Below are positions 7,302 to 15,787 of a DNA stretch of 64,000 nucleotides, one piece after another. Where the stretch lies: positions 496,001 to 560,000 of the forward strand of contig NZ_JAZARE010000002.1 of NCBI RefSeq assembly GCF_036231905.1, given 5' to 3'. The stretch is from CAMLIZ01 sp036231905. GTDB taxonomy: Bacteria; Pseudomonadota; Gammaproteobacteria; Burkholderiales; Burkholderiaceae_C. Position 1 is the first letter of the stretch; every line of letters starts with the position of its first letter. The position numbers and the translations under genes were made by a program. The notes under the pieces were generated by a model. It did no database searches and was not told where the DNA came from. It saw only the letters and a list, made by a program, of their open reading frames with translations.

Positions 7302-8099
7302 ATGCACGGGCAGGCGCGCCGCCCCCGTTCCACGCCCGCCTTTGCGGCGCTGCTGGGCGCGGCCGCATTCGCACTGGCCGGCTTTCTCGCATTGGGCGTG
7401 TGGCAGGTGCAGCGCCTGGCCTGGAAGCAGGACCTGATCACACGCGTGGAGCGGCAGGTGCACGCCGCGCCCGTGCCAGCGCCCGGCCCGGCCGACTGGC
7501 CGACGCTCAGCCGCAACGCCGACGAATACCGCCGCGTGCGCCTGCAGGGCCGGTTCGATCATGAGCGGGAGACGCTGGTGCGCGCCAGCACCGCACTCGG
7601 CCTCGGCTACTGGGTGCTGACACCGCTGCACACCGAACAAGGCATCTGGGTGCTGGTGAACCGGGGCTTCGTTCCGTCGGCCACCGAACCTCGTGGGCGG
7701 CCTTGCCCGGCTTCATCGTCGGACAGCGCCGCCTGCACGGCGCACGTGACCGGCCTGTTGCGCCTGAGCGAAGCGGGCGGCAGCCTGCTGCAGCACAACG
7801 ATCCCGCGCAAGGGCGCTGGTACTCGCGCGACGTGCAGGCCATCGCCGCCGTACGGGGGTTGGCCGGCAGCCCGGTGGCGCCCTATTTCGTCGATGCAGA
7901 GGCTGGCACCGCGCCGGCGGCGGGCTGGCCGCGCGCCGGCCTGACCGTGCTGCGCTTCAGCAACAATCACGCGGTCTATGCGGCCACCTGGTTTGCACTG
8001 GCCGCCATGGTGGCCGGCGCCATGGCCTATCTCGTGATCGACGAACGCCGCCTGCGCCGCCTTGCCGGAGACCCGCCTCGTGCCCACGTCCGACGCTGA
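7302..8099 (+). CDS. SURF1-family oxidase assembly protein
   Basis: A 265-aa protein with the SURF1 layout: an N-terminal transmembrane helix (about 15-36) ending in LGVWQVQRLAWK, a periplasmic domain with RRVRLQGRFDHE and GYWVLTPLHTE, the conserved WVLVNRGFVP block, and a C-terminal helix just before the basic tail. SURF1 proteins deliver or insert heme into heme-copper oxidases. It begins 9 bases after cyoD, so it is probably the last gene of the cyo operon. SURF1 is classically linked to heme a oxidases, so placement with a quinol oxidase lacking cyoE is notable. It overlaps the kinase gene that follows. Confidence 0.88.
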   Translation: MHGQARRPRSTPAFAALLGAAAFALAGFLALGVWQVQRLAWKQDLITRVERQVHAAPVPAPGPADWPTLSRNADEYRRVRLQGRFDHERETLVRASTALGLGYWVLTPLHTEQGIWVLVNRGFVPSATEPRGRPCPASSSDSAACTAHVTGLLRLSEAGGSLLQHNDPAQGRWYSRDVQAIAAVRGLAGSPVAPYFVDAEAGTAPAAGWPRAGLTVLRFSNNHAVYAATWFALAAMVAGAMAYLVIDERRLRRLAGDPPRAHVRR

Positions 8100-9444
8100 A
8101 CCGCTTCATCCCCCGCCACAGGGGGAGGCAGGCACGGCGCCCGAGCGGCTGGCGGGCCGCAAGAACCTGCTGCAGCTGATCCAGCTGCGCTGGCTGGCGG
8201 TGGCGGGGCAGCTCGCCACCATCCTGCTCGTGCAGTTCGTGCTCGGCGTCGAGCTGCGGCTGGTGCAGATGCTCACGCTGCTGGCGGTGCTGGCGCTGTT
8301 CAACATCGCCAGTCGGCTGCGCAGCCGCCTGGCGCTGCCGGTGAGCAACAGCGAGCTCTTTGCCGGGCTGCTGGTGGACGTGGCGGTGCTCACGGGCCAG
8401 CTCTACTACGCCGGCGGCATCACCAACCCCTTCATCTTCTTGTACCTGCTGCAGGTGGCGGTGGGTTCGGTGCTGCTGCGGCCGCGCTACATCTGGGCCA
8501 TCGTGGTGGCCACGGTGCTGTGTTTCATGGCGCTCACGCAGTGGTACGAGCCGCTGGCGTTGCCCGACACGGCGGACCTGGCGCTGTCCAGGCAGTACGT
8601 GGGCGGGCTGCTGGTGTGTTTCATGCTCAGCGCCTGCCTGCTGGTGATCTTCATCGGCCGCATCGGCCGCAACCTGCGGCAGCGCGACGCCCGCCTGGCC
8701 GACCTGCGCCAGCGCGCCGCCGAGGAGGAGCACATCGTGCGCATGGGCCTGCTGGCGTCGGGCGCGGCGCATGAGCTGGGCACGCCGCTGGCCACGCTGT
8801 CGGTCATCCTGGGCGACTGGGCGCGCATGGCGCCCTTTGCCGCCGAGCCCGAGCTGCGCGAGGAGATCGAGGAAATGCAGGTGCAGCTGCAACGCTGCAA
8901 GTCCATCGTCAGCGGCATCCTGCTGTCGGCCGGCGAGGCGCGCGGCGAAGCGCCGGTGGAAACCACCCTGCATGCCTTCCTCGACGAGCTGGTGGCGCAA
9001 TGGCGCAGCACCCGGCCGGCCGCCAAGGCGCTGGAATACCACCGGGAGGGCGTGCCCGACCTGCCGATCATTTCCGACTCGGCGCTCAAGCAGATGGTCG
9101 GCAATGTGCTGGACAACGCGCTGGAGGCCGCCCCTCAAGGCCTGCTGCGGCTGCTGGCCGATGCAGACGACGACACCCTGACCCTGCGCATCCAGGATGA
9201 AGGCCCTGGCTTTCCGGCGACTATGCTGGAGCGCTTCGGCAAACCCTACCAGTCCAGCAAGGGCCGGCCCGGCGGTGGCTTGGGCCTGTTTCTGTCAGTG
9301 AACGTGGCGCGCACGCTGGGCGGCCACGTCAGCGCGCACAACCGGCCCCAGCGTGGTGCCGAGGTCGTGATCACTCTGCCGCTGGCGGCGCTGATGCCGG
9401 CCGAATGGGCGCCGTCCAAGCCGGCGAAGAGAATGCAGGCATGA
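8080..9444 (+). CDS. regB: Redox-sensing histidine kinase, RegB/PrrB type
   Basis: A 454-aa membrane kinase with six predicted N-terminal helices. It carries the RegB quinone-binding heptad GGITNPF (about 112-118), an H-box GLLASGAAHELGTPL with phospho-His near 231, Cys near 273 in QRCK (position of the redox-active Cys of RegB), an N-box (NVLDNALEAAP) and G-boxes (DEGPGFP, GGGLGLFLS). It is expected to sense quinone/respiratory state and phosphorylate the adjacent regulator. GTG at 8080, with GGAG 9 bases before, is preferred over a TTG at 8062. It overlaps the SURF1 gene by 20 bases and the regulator by 4. Confidence 0.93.
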   Translation: MPTSDAEPLHPPPQGEAGTAPERLAGRKNLLQLIQLRWLAVAGQLATILLVQFVLGVELRLVQMLTLLAVLALFNIASRLRSRLALPVSNSELFAGLLVDVAVLTGQLYYAGGITNPFIFLYLLQVAVGSVLLRPRYIWAIVVATVLCFMALTQWYEPLALPDTADLALSRQYVGGLLVCFMLSACLLVIFIGRIGRNLRQRDARLADLRQRAAEEEHIVRMGLLASGAAHELGTPLATLSVILGDWARMAPFAAEPELREEIEEMQVQLQRCKSIVSGILLSAGEARGEAPVETTLHAFLDELVAQWRSTRPAAKALEYHREGVPDLPIISDSALKQMVGNVLDNALEAAPQGLLRLLADADDDTLTLRIQDEGPGFPATMLERFGKPYQSSKGRPGGGLGLFLSVNVARTLGGHVSAHNRPQRGAEVVITLPLAALMPAEWAPSKPAKRMQA

Positions 9445-9980
9445 GCGGCACCGAACGCCAACTGCTCATCGTGGAGGACGATGACACCTTCGCGCGCACG
9501 CTGGCCCGCTCCTTCGAGCGCCGAGGCTACGAGGTGCTGCGTGCGAGCAGCCTGGAGGAGGTGAAGGCGCTGCTGCGCACCTACCAACCCGGCTACGCGG
9601 TGGTGGACCTCAAGCTGGCCGGTGGCGCGTCGGGCCTGGCCTGCGTGCACGACCTGCACACGCACGACCCGCAGATGCTCATCGTGGTGCTCACCGGCTA
9701 CGCCAGCATCGCCACCGCGGTGGAAGCCATCAAGCTGGGTGCGCGCCACTACCTCGCGAAACCGGCCAACACCGACGACATCGAGGCCGCCTTCGCGCGC
9801 GCGCAAGGCGATGTGGAGGTGGAGCTCACCGAGCGCACCACCAGCATCAAGACGCTGGAGTGGGAGCGCATCCACGAGACCCTGGCCGAGACGGGCTTCA
9901 ACATCTCCGAGACGGCGCGTCGCCTGGGCATGCACCGTCGCACGCTGGCCCGCAAGCTGGAAAAGCAGCGGGTGAAATAG
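9441..9980 (+). CDS. regA: Response regulator, RegA/PrrA type
   Basis: A 179-aa regulator: receiver domain with the acidic pocket VEDDD, phospho-acceptor Asp near 56 (VVDLKLA), Thr in LTGYAS and Lys in LAKPA, then a short linker and a Fis-type helix-turn-helix ending in NISETARRLGMHRRTLARKL. The compact layout and C-terminal helix are diagnostic of RegA/PrrA/ActR, global redox regulators of respiration, carbon fixation and photosynthesis. ATG at 9441 overlaps the regB stop. Position behind cyo suggests control of the oxidase itself. Confidence 0.94.
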   Translation: MSGTERQLLIVEDDDTFARTLARSFERRGYEVLRASSLEEVKALLRTYQPGYAVVDLKLAGGASGLACVHDLHTHDPQMLIVVLTGYASIATAVEAIKLGARHYLAKPANTDDIEAAFARAQGDVEVELTERTTSIKTLEWERIHETLAETGFNISETARRLGMHRRTLARKLEKQRVK

Positions 9981-10019
9981 GCGTGCCGTGCGCCGGCCCG
10001 CGCCTTGCCGGCAACCCGT

Positions 10020-10427
10020 ATGCGGCTCCATCCCTTCGTGCAGGTCGACAAGCTGCCCTTCACCGCCTCGATGGACGAGGTGCGGCGGCGGCAGGGCGTG
10101 CCGCCGCGCGAGTCGAGCAACGAGGTGGGCCTGCATCAGCTCGATTACGGGCACGTCGTCTACCGGTTCCAGGAAAGCACTGGCCGGCTGGAAGAGGTGA
10201 CGTGCCGGGCGCTCGTGCTGCACTTGCCGATGGCTGCGGTGCCCTTCGCGTCACTGGCCGCGTTCGTGCGCGAGCACGACCCTCAGGCGTTCCGGGTCGG
10301 CGGCTTCTTCGTCAGCCCGCGCTTCGGCGTGGCCTTCGATCCAGCCGACTCCAACTGGATCACGGCACTGGCGCGTCACTGCCTGCCGCAATGGCGCCTG
10401 CTGGGCGGCGTCGAGCCACCCACGTGA
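10020..10427 (+). CDS. Hypothetical protein, 135 aa
   Basis: A soluble protein with alternating beta and helix patterns (HVVYRFQEST, CRALVLHLP, FVSPRFGVAFDP, WITALARHCL). There is no signal peptide or membrane segment and no recognised family; size and pattern recall the small SUKH/immunity-like or DUF proteins, but no motif proves it. The start at ATG 10020 is preferred to the TTG at 10005; no strong ribosome binding site. It is 40 bases after regA on the same strand and 40 bases from a convergent small gene. Confidence 0.65.
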   Translation: MRLHPFVQVDKLPFTASMDEVRRRQGVPPRESSNEVGLHQLDYGHVVYRFQESTGRLEEVTCRALVLHLPMAAVPFASLAAFVREHDPQAFRVGGFFVSPRFGVAFDPADSNWITALARHCLPQWRLLGGVEPPT

Positions 10428-10467
10428 CGCCGGCTGCCGGCATGGCGGTGGCGAACGCCGACGGCGG

Positions 10468-10767
10468 TCAAGTCTGCACGTCGCCAAAGGCCGCCAGAAA
10501 CGCCTCCGCGAACTGCCGGGTTCCCGTCAATGTCAGCGTGACGGCATGCCAGTTCCCCGGCTCGGTGTGCACCTGCAGATCGTGGTCCCAATCCATGCCG
10601 TCGTCCAGCGGACCAGGACCGCGCGCAAAAGCTCCCCGAGCCCAGGCCAGCACCTGCTGCACCTCCGCCAACACGCCGGCATGTTCGCCGGCTGAGGTGG
10701 ACGCCATGGCCTCGAGCGTGACGTTGCCTTGGTCGTCGTCGCTCAGTTCGAAGATGAGGTACTGCAT
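10468..10767 (-). CDS. Hypothetical acidic protein, 99 aa
   Basis: An acidic protein beginning MQYLIFELSDDDQGN, with MASTSAGEHAGVLAEVQQVL (likely helix), WHAVTLTLTGT (strand) and a C-terminal helix FAEAFLAAFG. The alternating pattern suggests a small alpha/beta fold. The family is unrecognised. It lies between two plus-strand unknown genes, convergent with one and divergent from the other (80 bases). Codon use is normal for the window, which supports a real gene. Confidence 0.7.
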   Translation of the reverse strand: MQYLIFELSDDDQGNVTLEAMASTSAGEHAGVLAEVQQVLAWARGAFARGPGPLDDGMDWDHDLQVHTEPGNWHAVTLTLTGTRQFAEAFLAAFGDVQT

Positions 10768-10847
10768 GGGTCGGCATTCTGTGAGTAACCGCTTGCCAGC
10801 TCTGGAGTGCTCCTAGAATCACCGCTCCTGCTGTACCGGCCAACCCC

Positions 10848-11282
10848 ATGGAACGAGACTTCGCGAGCGCGCACCTGAGCCAGGACGACTTCACCCGGCT
10901 GGCCGCCTTGTGCGCGGACGACCCGAAGTTCCCCACGTCCTACAAGCAGTGGCTGGCGCTGGTGCGCGACGGCACGCGCCAGGCGCTGGCCGAGGGCCGC
11001 TCGGCCACCGACATCGCGGTGGACGTGAACGACTTTGCAGCGTGGTGCGAGCGGGTGGACGTGCATCTGTGCTTCGACGCCTTGCGCGCCTACCTCATCG
11101 TGCGTCGCAAGGCCGGAGCGGACGCGGCGGGCGCAAAGGCCGGCGCCGCGGCTGCGGTCAAGCCGTCCAGCGGTCAGGAGCCGGGCGGCCACAAGCGCAC
11201 GCAGGCGCTGGAGGAGTTGGGCCGCTGGCTGGTCGGCGCGCCGCTCGGAGCGCTGCAGCCAGGGTTCGGCGCGGCCGGCTGA
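10848..11282 (+). CDS. Hypothetical protein, 144 aa
   Basis: The N-terminal 90 residues are charged and helical (ERDFASAHLSQDDFTRL, SYKQWLALVRDGTR, DFAAWCERVDVHLCFDALRA); an Ala/Gly-rich linker (AGAKAGAAAAV) separates them from a short C-terminal helix (TQALEELGRWLVG). There is no signal peptide. It is monocistronic as far as can be seen, with a divergent small gene 80 bases upstream. The family is not recognised; it could be a protein-interaction domain with a tethered peptide. Confidence 0.7.
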   Translation: MERDFASAHLSQDDFTRLAALCADDPKFPTSYKQWLALVRDGTRQALAEGRSATDIAVDVNDFAAWCERVDVHLCFDALRAYLIVRRKAGADAAGAKAGAAAAVKPSSGQEPGGHKRTQALEELGRWLVGAPLGALQPGFGAAG

Positions 11283-11305
11283 GCCGCGGCCGCGCGTCGG
11301 CCTGG

Positions 11306-11515
11306 TCAGAGGAACAGCGCAAACAGCGTGGTGCTGGGATCGTCCAGCTGCAGCACCTGCAGCTGTTGCTGGCGCTCGCGCGCCAGCTCCACGCTCAGGC
11401 GTGCCTGCTGCTCCACCGCAGGCTGGGCAGACGGCGGCCAGCCGTCGAACTCCTGCGGCAGCTCGAGCAGCTCAAGCACCTCAGGCACGGGCAATGGCGT
11501 CAAGGAGGAAAGCAT
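11306..11515 (-). CDS. Small hypothetical protein, 69 aa
   Basis: A minus-strand frame with strongly biased codons (mostly C/G at third position) encoding a Leu/Glu/Gln-rich, probably helical protein: PVPEVLELLELPQEFDGWPP, then ARLSVELARERQQQLQVLQL and the hydrophobic end TTLFALFL. The start is uncertain: ATG 11515 has GGAGG almost touching it; TTG or GTG codons slightly downstream are possible. The complementary strand has AAGGAGG before another ATG at 11514, so the locus is ambiguous. Convergent with the preceding gene, divergent from aat. Confidence 0.5.
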   Translation of the reverse strand: MLSSLTPLPVPEVLELLELPQEFDGWPPSAQPAVEQQARLSVELARERQQQLQVLQLDDPSTTLFALFL

Positions 11516-11734
11516 GCCTCCATATTCGGCAGCGGCATGGCCGCGCATCGTTCGATCAAGCGGGCGAAGGCGGCGCAGATCCGCCCCGTGGGGCGGGACC
11601 GCGACTTTTGCCGCGCCGAGCGTTGATCCCGCGGTGCAGCGTGCCGCCGTGGGCGTGATCGGGATCGGGGCTTGCCGGCACCCGGGCGTGGCGCCGTGGG
11701 CGACACTTGCCGCACCCAGTGCACCGTTGACCTG

Positions 11735-12526
11735 ATGACCCAAAGCCCGATCACCTGGCTTGACGACGACGAGCAGCCGCTGCCGCCCACCAGCCGGGCC
11801 ATGGCGGCGGACTCCGATGCGCCGGGCCTGCTGGCCGCGGGCGGCCGCCTGAGCCCGCGCCGCCTCACCGAGGCGTACAGCCGGGGCGTGTTCCCCTGGT
11901 ATGGCGACGGCCAGCCGGTGCTGTGGTGGTCGCCCGACCCGCGCATGGTGCTGCCAGTGGGCGAGTTCAAGCTCGCCAGGTCGCTGCGCAAGACCCTGCA
12001 GAAGTTCATCCGCACGCCCGGCTGCGAGCTGCGCATCGACAGCGCCTTCGCGCAGGTGATCCGCGCCTGCGCGGGCAGCGAACGCGCCGGCCAGCGCGGC
12101 ACCTGGATCGTGCCGGAGATGATCGAGGCCTACATCGCCTGGCATCGCGCTGGGGCGGTGCACAGCGTGGAGACCTGGATCGACGGCCAGCTGGTGGGCG
12201 GGCTGTATGGCGTGTCCCTGGGGCGCATGTTCTTCGGCGAGTCGATGTTCTCGCGCCGCACCGACGCCTCCAAGATGGCCCTGGCCGGCCTGGTGTGCTT
12301 TTGCCGGGCGCACGGCATCGCGCTCATCGACTGCCAGCAGAACACCGCCCACCTGGCGTCCATGGGCGCGCGCGAGTGGCCCCGGGCGGCCTTCGAGCGC
12401 CACCTCACCCTGACCGTGGGGGAACCTCCGGTCCGGGATTGGACCTATGATCCATCGCACTGGGCGCAGTTGGGCCTTGCCACCGGCGCAGCGCCCGCCA
12501 CAGCCGGCCCCAGGACTCCCGCGTGA
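11735..12526 (+). CDS. aat: Leucyl/phenylalanyl-tRNA--protein transferase
   Basis: A 263-aa cytoplasmic enzyme that transfers Leu or Phe from tRNA to the N-terminal Arg/Lys of proteins, creating N-degrons for ClpS/ClpAP. Family blocks are all present: GGRLSPRRLTEAYSRGVFPW, WWSPDPRMVL, GGLYGVSLGRMFFGESMFS and DCQQNTAHLASMGA. Usual length is about 230-260 residues. ATG at 11735 is the natural start; its ribosome binding site is weak. It overlaps the arginyltransferase-type gene by 4 bases (GTGA), so the two N-degron enzymes are coupled. Confidence 0.96.
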   Translation: MTQSPITWLDDDEQPLPPTSRAMAADSDAPGLLAAGGRLSPRRLTEAYSRGVFPWYGDGQPVLWWSPDPRMVLPVGEFKLARSLRKTLQKFIRTPGCELRIDSAFAQVIRACAGSERAGQRGTWIVPEMIEAYIAWHRAGAVHSVETWIDGQLVGGLYGVSLGRMFFGESMFSRRTDASKMALAGLVCFCRAHGIALIDCQQNTAHLASMGAREWPRAAFERHLTLTVGEPPVRDWTYDPSHWAQLGLATGAAPATAGPRTPA

Positions 12527-13278
12527 CCCACCCCAAAGAGCTCCCGCTCGCGTCGCTGCAGTTCTACGCGACCGCGCCCTACCCCTGCAGCTACCTGCCC
12601 GACCGGGCGGCGCGCTCGCAGGTGGCCACGCCCAGCCACCTGATCCATGCCGACGCGTACTCCGGCCTGGTGGCCAACGGCTTCCGGCGCAGCGGCATGT
12701 TCACCTACCGGCCCTATTGCGACGGCTGCCGCGCCTGCGTACCGCTGCGGGTGCCGGTGAACAGCTTCGAGCCCACACGCAGCCAGCGCCGGGCCTGGAA
12801 GCAGCACGCCGGCCTGAAGGCCCGGGTGCTGCGCCTGTGTTTCGTGCCGGAGCACTACCAGCTCTACCTGCGCTACCAGGCCGGGCGCCATGCCGGCGGC
12901 GGCATGGACCACGACAGCGTGGACCAGTACACCCAGTTCCTGCTGCAGAGCCGCGTCAATTCACGCCTGGTGGAATTCCGCGAGCCCAGCGACGACGGGC
13001 TGGGCACGCTGAAGATGGTGTCCATCCTCGACATCCTGAACGACGGGCTGTCGGCGGTGTACACCTTCTACGAGCCGGAGGTCGGCGCCAGCTACGGCAC
13101 CTACAGCGTGCTCTGGCAGATCGAGCAGACCCGGCAGCTCAAGCTGCCGCATGTGTACCTGGGCTACTGGATCGCCCAGAGCCCCAAGATGGCCTACAAG
13201 GCGCAGTTCCGGCCTCATCAGCTGCTCCAGGACGGGCGCTGGACGGATGCCGAGCCTGCGCCGTCCAAGGGCATTTGA
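12523..13278 (+). CDS. bpt: Aspartate/glutamate leucyltransferase (arginyltransferase fold)
   Basis: A 251-aa enzyme of the ATE1/Bpt family. Bpt transfers Leu from tRNA to N-terminal Asp or Glu, making secondary N-degrons. It shows the N-terminal Cys cluster region (YPCSYLPDRAARS), FRRSGMFTYRPYCDGCRACV with the CxxC pair, the acceptor domain FYEPEVGASYGTYSVLWQI and YLGYWIAQSPKMAYKAQFRP. The GTG start at 12523 overlaps the aat stop. The substrate call (Bpt rather than Ate) rests on bacterial family knowledge. Confidence 0.93.
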   Translation: MTHPKELPLASLQFYATAPYPCSYLPDRAARSQVATPSHLIHADAYSGLVANGFRRSGMFTYRPYCDGCRACVPLRVPVNSFEPTRSQRRAWKQHAGLKARVLRLCFVPEHYQLYLRYQAGRHAGGGMDHDSVDQYTQFLLQSRVNSRLVEFREPSDDGLGTLKMVSILDILNDGLSAVYTFYEPEVGASYGTYSVLWQIEQTRQLKLPHVYLGYWIAQSPKMAYKAQFRPHQLLQDGRWTDAEPAPSKGI

Positions 13279-13442
13279 GGGCTCGCCCAGCCGCTGAAAC
13301 GGCCGGGCTGGTAAAGTGTTGGCCGTGGCGCGGCCCAAACTGGCGGCTTCGAGCGTCCGCCGTCCCCCGGGCACTGCAGCTGTCCCATCTGCTTGCAGAC
13401 TGCTTGCATTTGGCAACTTCGCCACCAGTTACCTCCTTATCC

Positions 13443-13682
13443 ATGCCCAAAGACACCGTCAAAACCACCATTGAAGCCGATGGCCTGCGTTATCGCTCCA
13501 AGGCCCCCGGTTCTCCCTTCGCGTCGGCCGGCGTGTTCAGCGCTGCCACCATGTCGTGTTTCCTGTGCGGCAAGCACCGGCCCCGCACGGCCATGAAGTC
13601 GCGCAAGTTCCTCGGCAAGAACCAGTCGGTGTGCGCGCCTTCGTGCAACGCACCCGAAGCCGAGGCGGCCAAGAAGGCCTGA
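13443..13682 (+). CDS. Small conserved protein with two Cys pairs, 79 aa
   Basis: Starts MPKDTVKTTIEADGLRYRSK; the C-terminal half holds CFLCGKHRPRT and CAPSC, two Cys pairs spaced like a zinc-binding knuckle, and is strongly basic between them (KSRKFLGKN). A nucleic-acid or ribosome-associated role is a guess from composition. Similar small proteins occur in Burkholderiales, from memory. It is isolated between bpt (164 bases upstream) and the H-NS-like gene (38 bases downstream). Confidence 0.72.
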   Translation: MPKDTVKTTIEADGLRYRSKAPGSPFASAGVFSAATMSCFLCGKHRPRTAMKSRKFLGKNQSVCAPSCNAPEAEAAKKA

Positions 13683-13720
13683 CCGGTCAGGGCGGCTTGG
13701 CGCACACATCGCCCGCGACT

Positions 13721-14038
13721 GTGCTGCAACCCGCCCCCAGCGACGAACCGCTCACCGCGCGTGAACGCGCCGCGGTGATCCACCGCATCCGCATGCTGGT
13801 GGAATACTGGGGCATCACGCCCGAAGAGCTGGAACAGGCCACGCCCTACGTGGCGCCTCCACCGGCCTGCCTGCCCGCCGGCACGGTGAAATACCGCCAC
13901 CCACGCACCGGCGACACCTGGGACGGCAATGGCTCGCACCCGCAATGGCTGCGTGATGCCCTGCTGAAGGAAGGCTTCACGGTCGACGAGCTGAAGCCGC
14001 CCAACGAAGAGCTCAACCGCACCGCCGACGAACTGTGA
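13721..14038 (+). CDS. H-NS-family DNA-binding protein
   Basis: The last 45 residues carry the H-NS C-terminal DNA-binding signature: VKYRHPRTGDTWDGNGSHPQ then WLRDALLKEG. The N-terminal half (ERAAVIHRIRMLVEYWGITP) is a short helical oligomerisation region. About 105 aa with GTG at 13721; a TTG at 13698 or an internal ATG are alternatives, and no clear ribosome binding site decides. H-NS-type proteins bind curved A/T-rich DNA and silence foreign genes; this one sits alone in GC-rich sequence, overlapping the metallophosphoesterase gene by 4 bases. Confidence 0.85.
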   Translation: MLQPAPSDEPLTARERAAVIHRIRMLVEYWGITPEELEQATPYVAPPPACLPAGTVKYRHPRTGDTWDGNGSHPQWLRDALLKEGFTVDELKPPNEELNRTADEL

Positions 14039-15147
14039 GGCGCGGGCCGCTGCTGGGCCTGGTCGCCCTGCTCCACCTGCTGATCGGCCTGCGCCTGCTG
14101 GCGCCGCTGCCCACCCCCGCCGCGTGGGCCTGCGGCCTGGCGCTGGCCGGCCTGTACACGCTGCTGGTGAGCTCGCTGACGCCGATCTTCCAGGCCCGGA
14201 TGGACCGGCCCTGGCTGGTGTGGTCCGGCCTGGTCGCCATGGGCTTCTTTTCCAGCCTGCTGGTGCTCACGGTGCTGCGCGAAGGCCTGCTGCTGGTGGC
14301 CTGGCTGGCCGGCTGGCAGGTGGAGGCCGCATCCGCCATGGCCGTGCCGGCGTTGGCCGCGCTGGCCAGCCTGTGGGGGCTGGTGAACGCACGGCGCCGG
14401 CCGGCGGTGCGCGAGGTGACCGTGCCGATCGAGGGCCTGCCGCCTGCGCTGGAGGGCTTTTCCATCGTGCAGATCACCGACCTGCATGTGGGCGTGACCA
14501 TCCAGCGGGCGTTCGTGCAGCGGGTGGTGGACACCGCCAATGCGCTACAGCCGGACGTCATTGCCGTCACCGGCGACAGCGTGGACGGGCAGGTGGAGCA
14601 GTTGCGGACGCACATCGCGCCGTTGGCCGGCCTGCGGGCCCGCCATGGGGTGTTTGCGGTCACCGGCAACCACGAGTACTACTCCGGCGCGCCCGCATGG
14701 ATTGCCGAGTACCGCCGCCTGGGAATGCGGGTGCTGCTGAACGAGCATGTGGTGCTGGACCACGACGGCGCCCCGCTGCTGCTGGCCGGCGTGACGGACT
14801 ACACCGCCGGGCACTTCGACGCGGCCCAGGCCAGCGACGCGACTCGTGCACTCCAGGGAGCGCCGTCCGGGCTGCGGCCCCGGGTGCTGCTGGCGCACCA
14901 GCCGCGCAGCGCACCGGCCGCCGCGCAGGCCGGTTTCGACGTGCAGCTGTCAGGGCACACACACGGGGGCCAGTTCCTGCCCTGGCGCTGGTTCGTGCCA
15001 CTGCAGCAGCCCTACACCGCCGGCCTGCACCGGCTGCAGCAGCTGTGGGTCTACACCAGCCGGGGCACCGGCTACTGGGGGCCGCCGAAGCGGCTGGGCG
15101 CGCCCTCGGAGATCACCCGGGTGCGCTTGGTGGCTGCGCCGCGCTGA
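14035..15147 (+). CDS. Membrane-anchored metallophosphoesterase (YkuE/YaeI type)
   Basis: A 370-aa protein: about four N-terminal transmembrane helices (residues ~5-120), then a calcineurin-like phosphoesterase domain with the metal-binding blocks ITDLHVG, VTGDSVDG, GNHEYYSG, LLAHQPR and LSGHTHGGQF. Related proteins hydrolyse phosphodiesters or UDP-diacylglucosamine-like lipids at the membrane. The GTG start at 14035 overlaps the stop of the H-NS-like gene. The substrate is not determinable here. Confidence 0.9.
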   Translation: MRRGPLLGLVALLHLLIGLRLLAPLPTPAAWACGLALAGLYTLLVSSLTPIFQARMDRPWLVWSGLVAMGFFSSLLVLTVLREGLLLVAWLAGWQVEAASAMAVPALAALASLWGLVNARRRPAVREVTVPIEGLPPALEGFSIVQITDLHVGVTIQRAFVQRVVDTANALQPDVIAVTGDSVDGQVEQLRTHIAPLAGLRARHGVFAVTGNHEYYSGAPAWIAEYRRLGMRVLLNEHVVLDHDGAPLLLAGVTDYTAGHFDAAQASDATRALQGAPSGLRPRVLLAHQPRSAPAAAQAGFDVQLSGHTHGGQFLPWRWFVPLQQPYTAGLHRLQQLWVYTSRGTGYWGPPKRLGAPSEITRVRLVAAPR

Positions 15148-15160
15148 GGCGCGGCAGTCT

Positions 15161-15787
15161 TCAGCGGTCCTGCGGCTGGCGCGCCATCGAGCGGATGGCC
15201 TGCGCGCGGCGTGGGGCCGACGGATGGGTGGCGTTGTCCTTGTCACTCGGGATGCTGTCGAAGATCCAGGCCGCCTGCTCGGGCTGCAGGGCAGCCGACT
15301 CCATCGCCCGCACCGCGAAGGCGTCGGCATCGAACTCATGCTGGTGCGAGATCTGCGACAGGCCGGACACCAGCTGGGCACGTGCCAGTTTCTCGTCCGG
15401 ATGGTCGTTCACGATGCGGGCCACGAAGCTGCGCATCGCGCCGTGGTGACCCAGCCGCAGATGGCCCATCTCGTGGGCGATGATGAAAAAGCGCTGCTGC
15501 GGGTTCATGCGCGCCAGCCGGGTGCTCAGCACGATGGTCTGGCCCTGGTAGACAAAGCCGTCGGCCTCGCAGTCCATCACCTGGAAACGCACGTTCTCCG
15601 GCACCTGCACCGCCTTGGTGAAGCGCGCCACGTCGGCTTCGATCACCTGGCGCTGCGGATGGCGCGGTGCCACGGCGGTGCAGCCGGCCGGGCTGGCCTC
15701 GATCTGGCTCACGAGCTTGTCCACCAATGGGTTGGCGTGCACGGCGCTGGCGAACAGCAGCGCGGCGATGACGGCAAACGGTTTGAT
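15161..15787 (-). CDS. Exported M48-family metallopeptidase, apparent ATC start
   Basis: The mature part has the zinc-protease motif HEMGH (FIIAHEMGHLRLGHHG) and the third-ligand block EFDADAFA, so M48-type peptidase. The first conventional start is GTG at 15742, but the 15 codons before it encode a textbook signal peptide (IKPFAVIAALLFASAVHA, cleavage after AHA-like VHA) that begins at ATC 15787, 6 bases after GAGGGG. No ATG, GTG, TTG or CTG lies in frame between that ATC and the upstream TGA. I therefore extend the gene to ATC; a mutated ATG or sequencing error is the alternative. It probably acts in the periplasm. Confidence 0.82.
   Translation of the reverse strand: MKPFAVIAALLFASAVHANPLVDKLVSQIEASPAGCTAVAPRHPQRQVIEADVARFTKAVQVPENVRFQVMDCEADGFVYQGQTIVLSTRLARMNPQQRFFIIAHEMGHLRLGHHGAMRSFVARIVNDHPDEKLARAQLVSGLSQISHQHEFDADAFAVRAMESAALQPEQAAWIFDSIPSDKDNATHPSAPRRAQAIRSMARQPQDR

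Noticed and set aside
7957..9138. 393-codon minus-strand frame opposite regB
   Set aside because: Antisense mirror of a kinase with intact H, N and G boxes; composition is Gln/His/Arg-rich.
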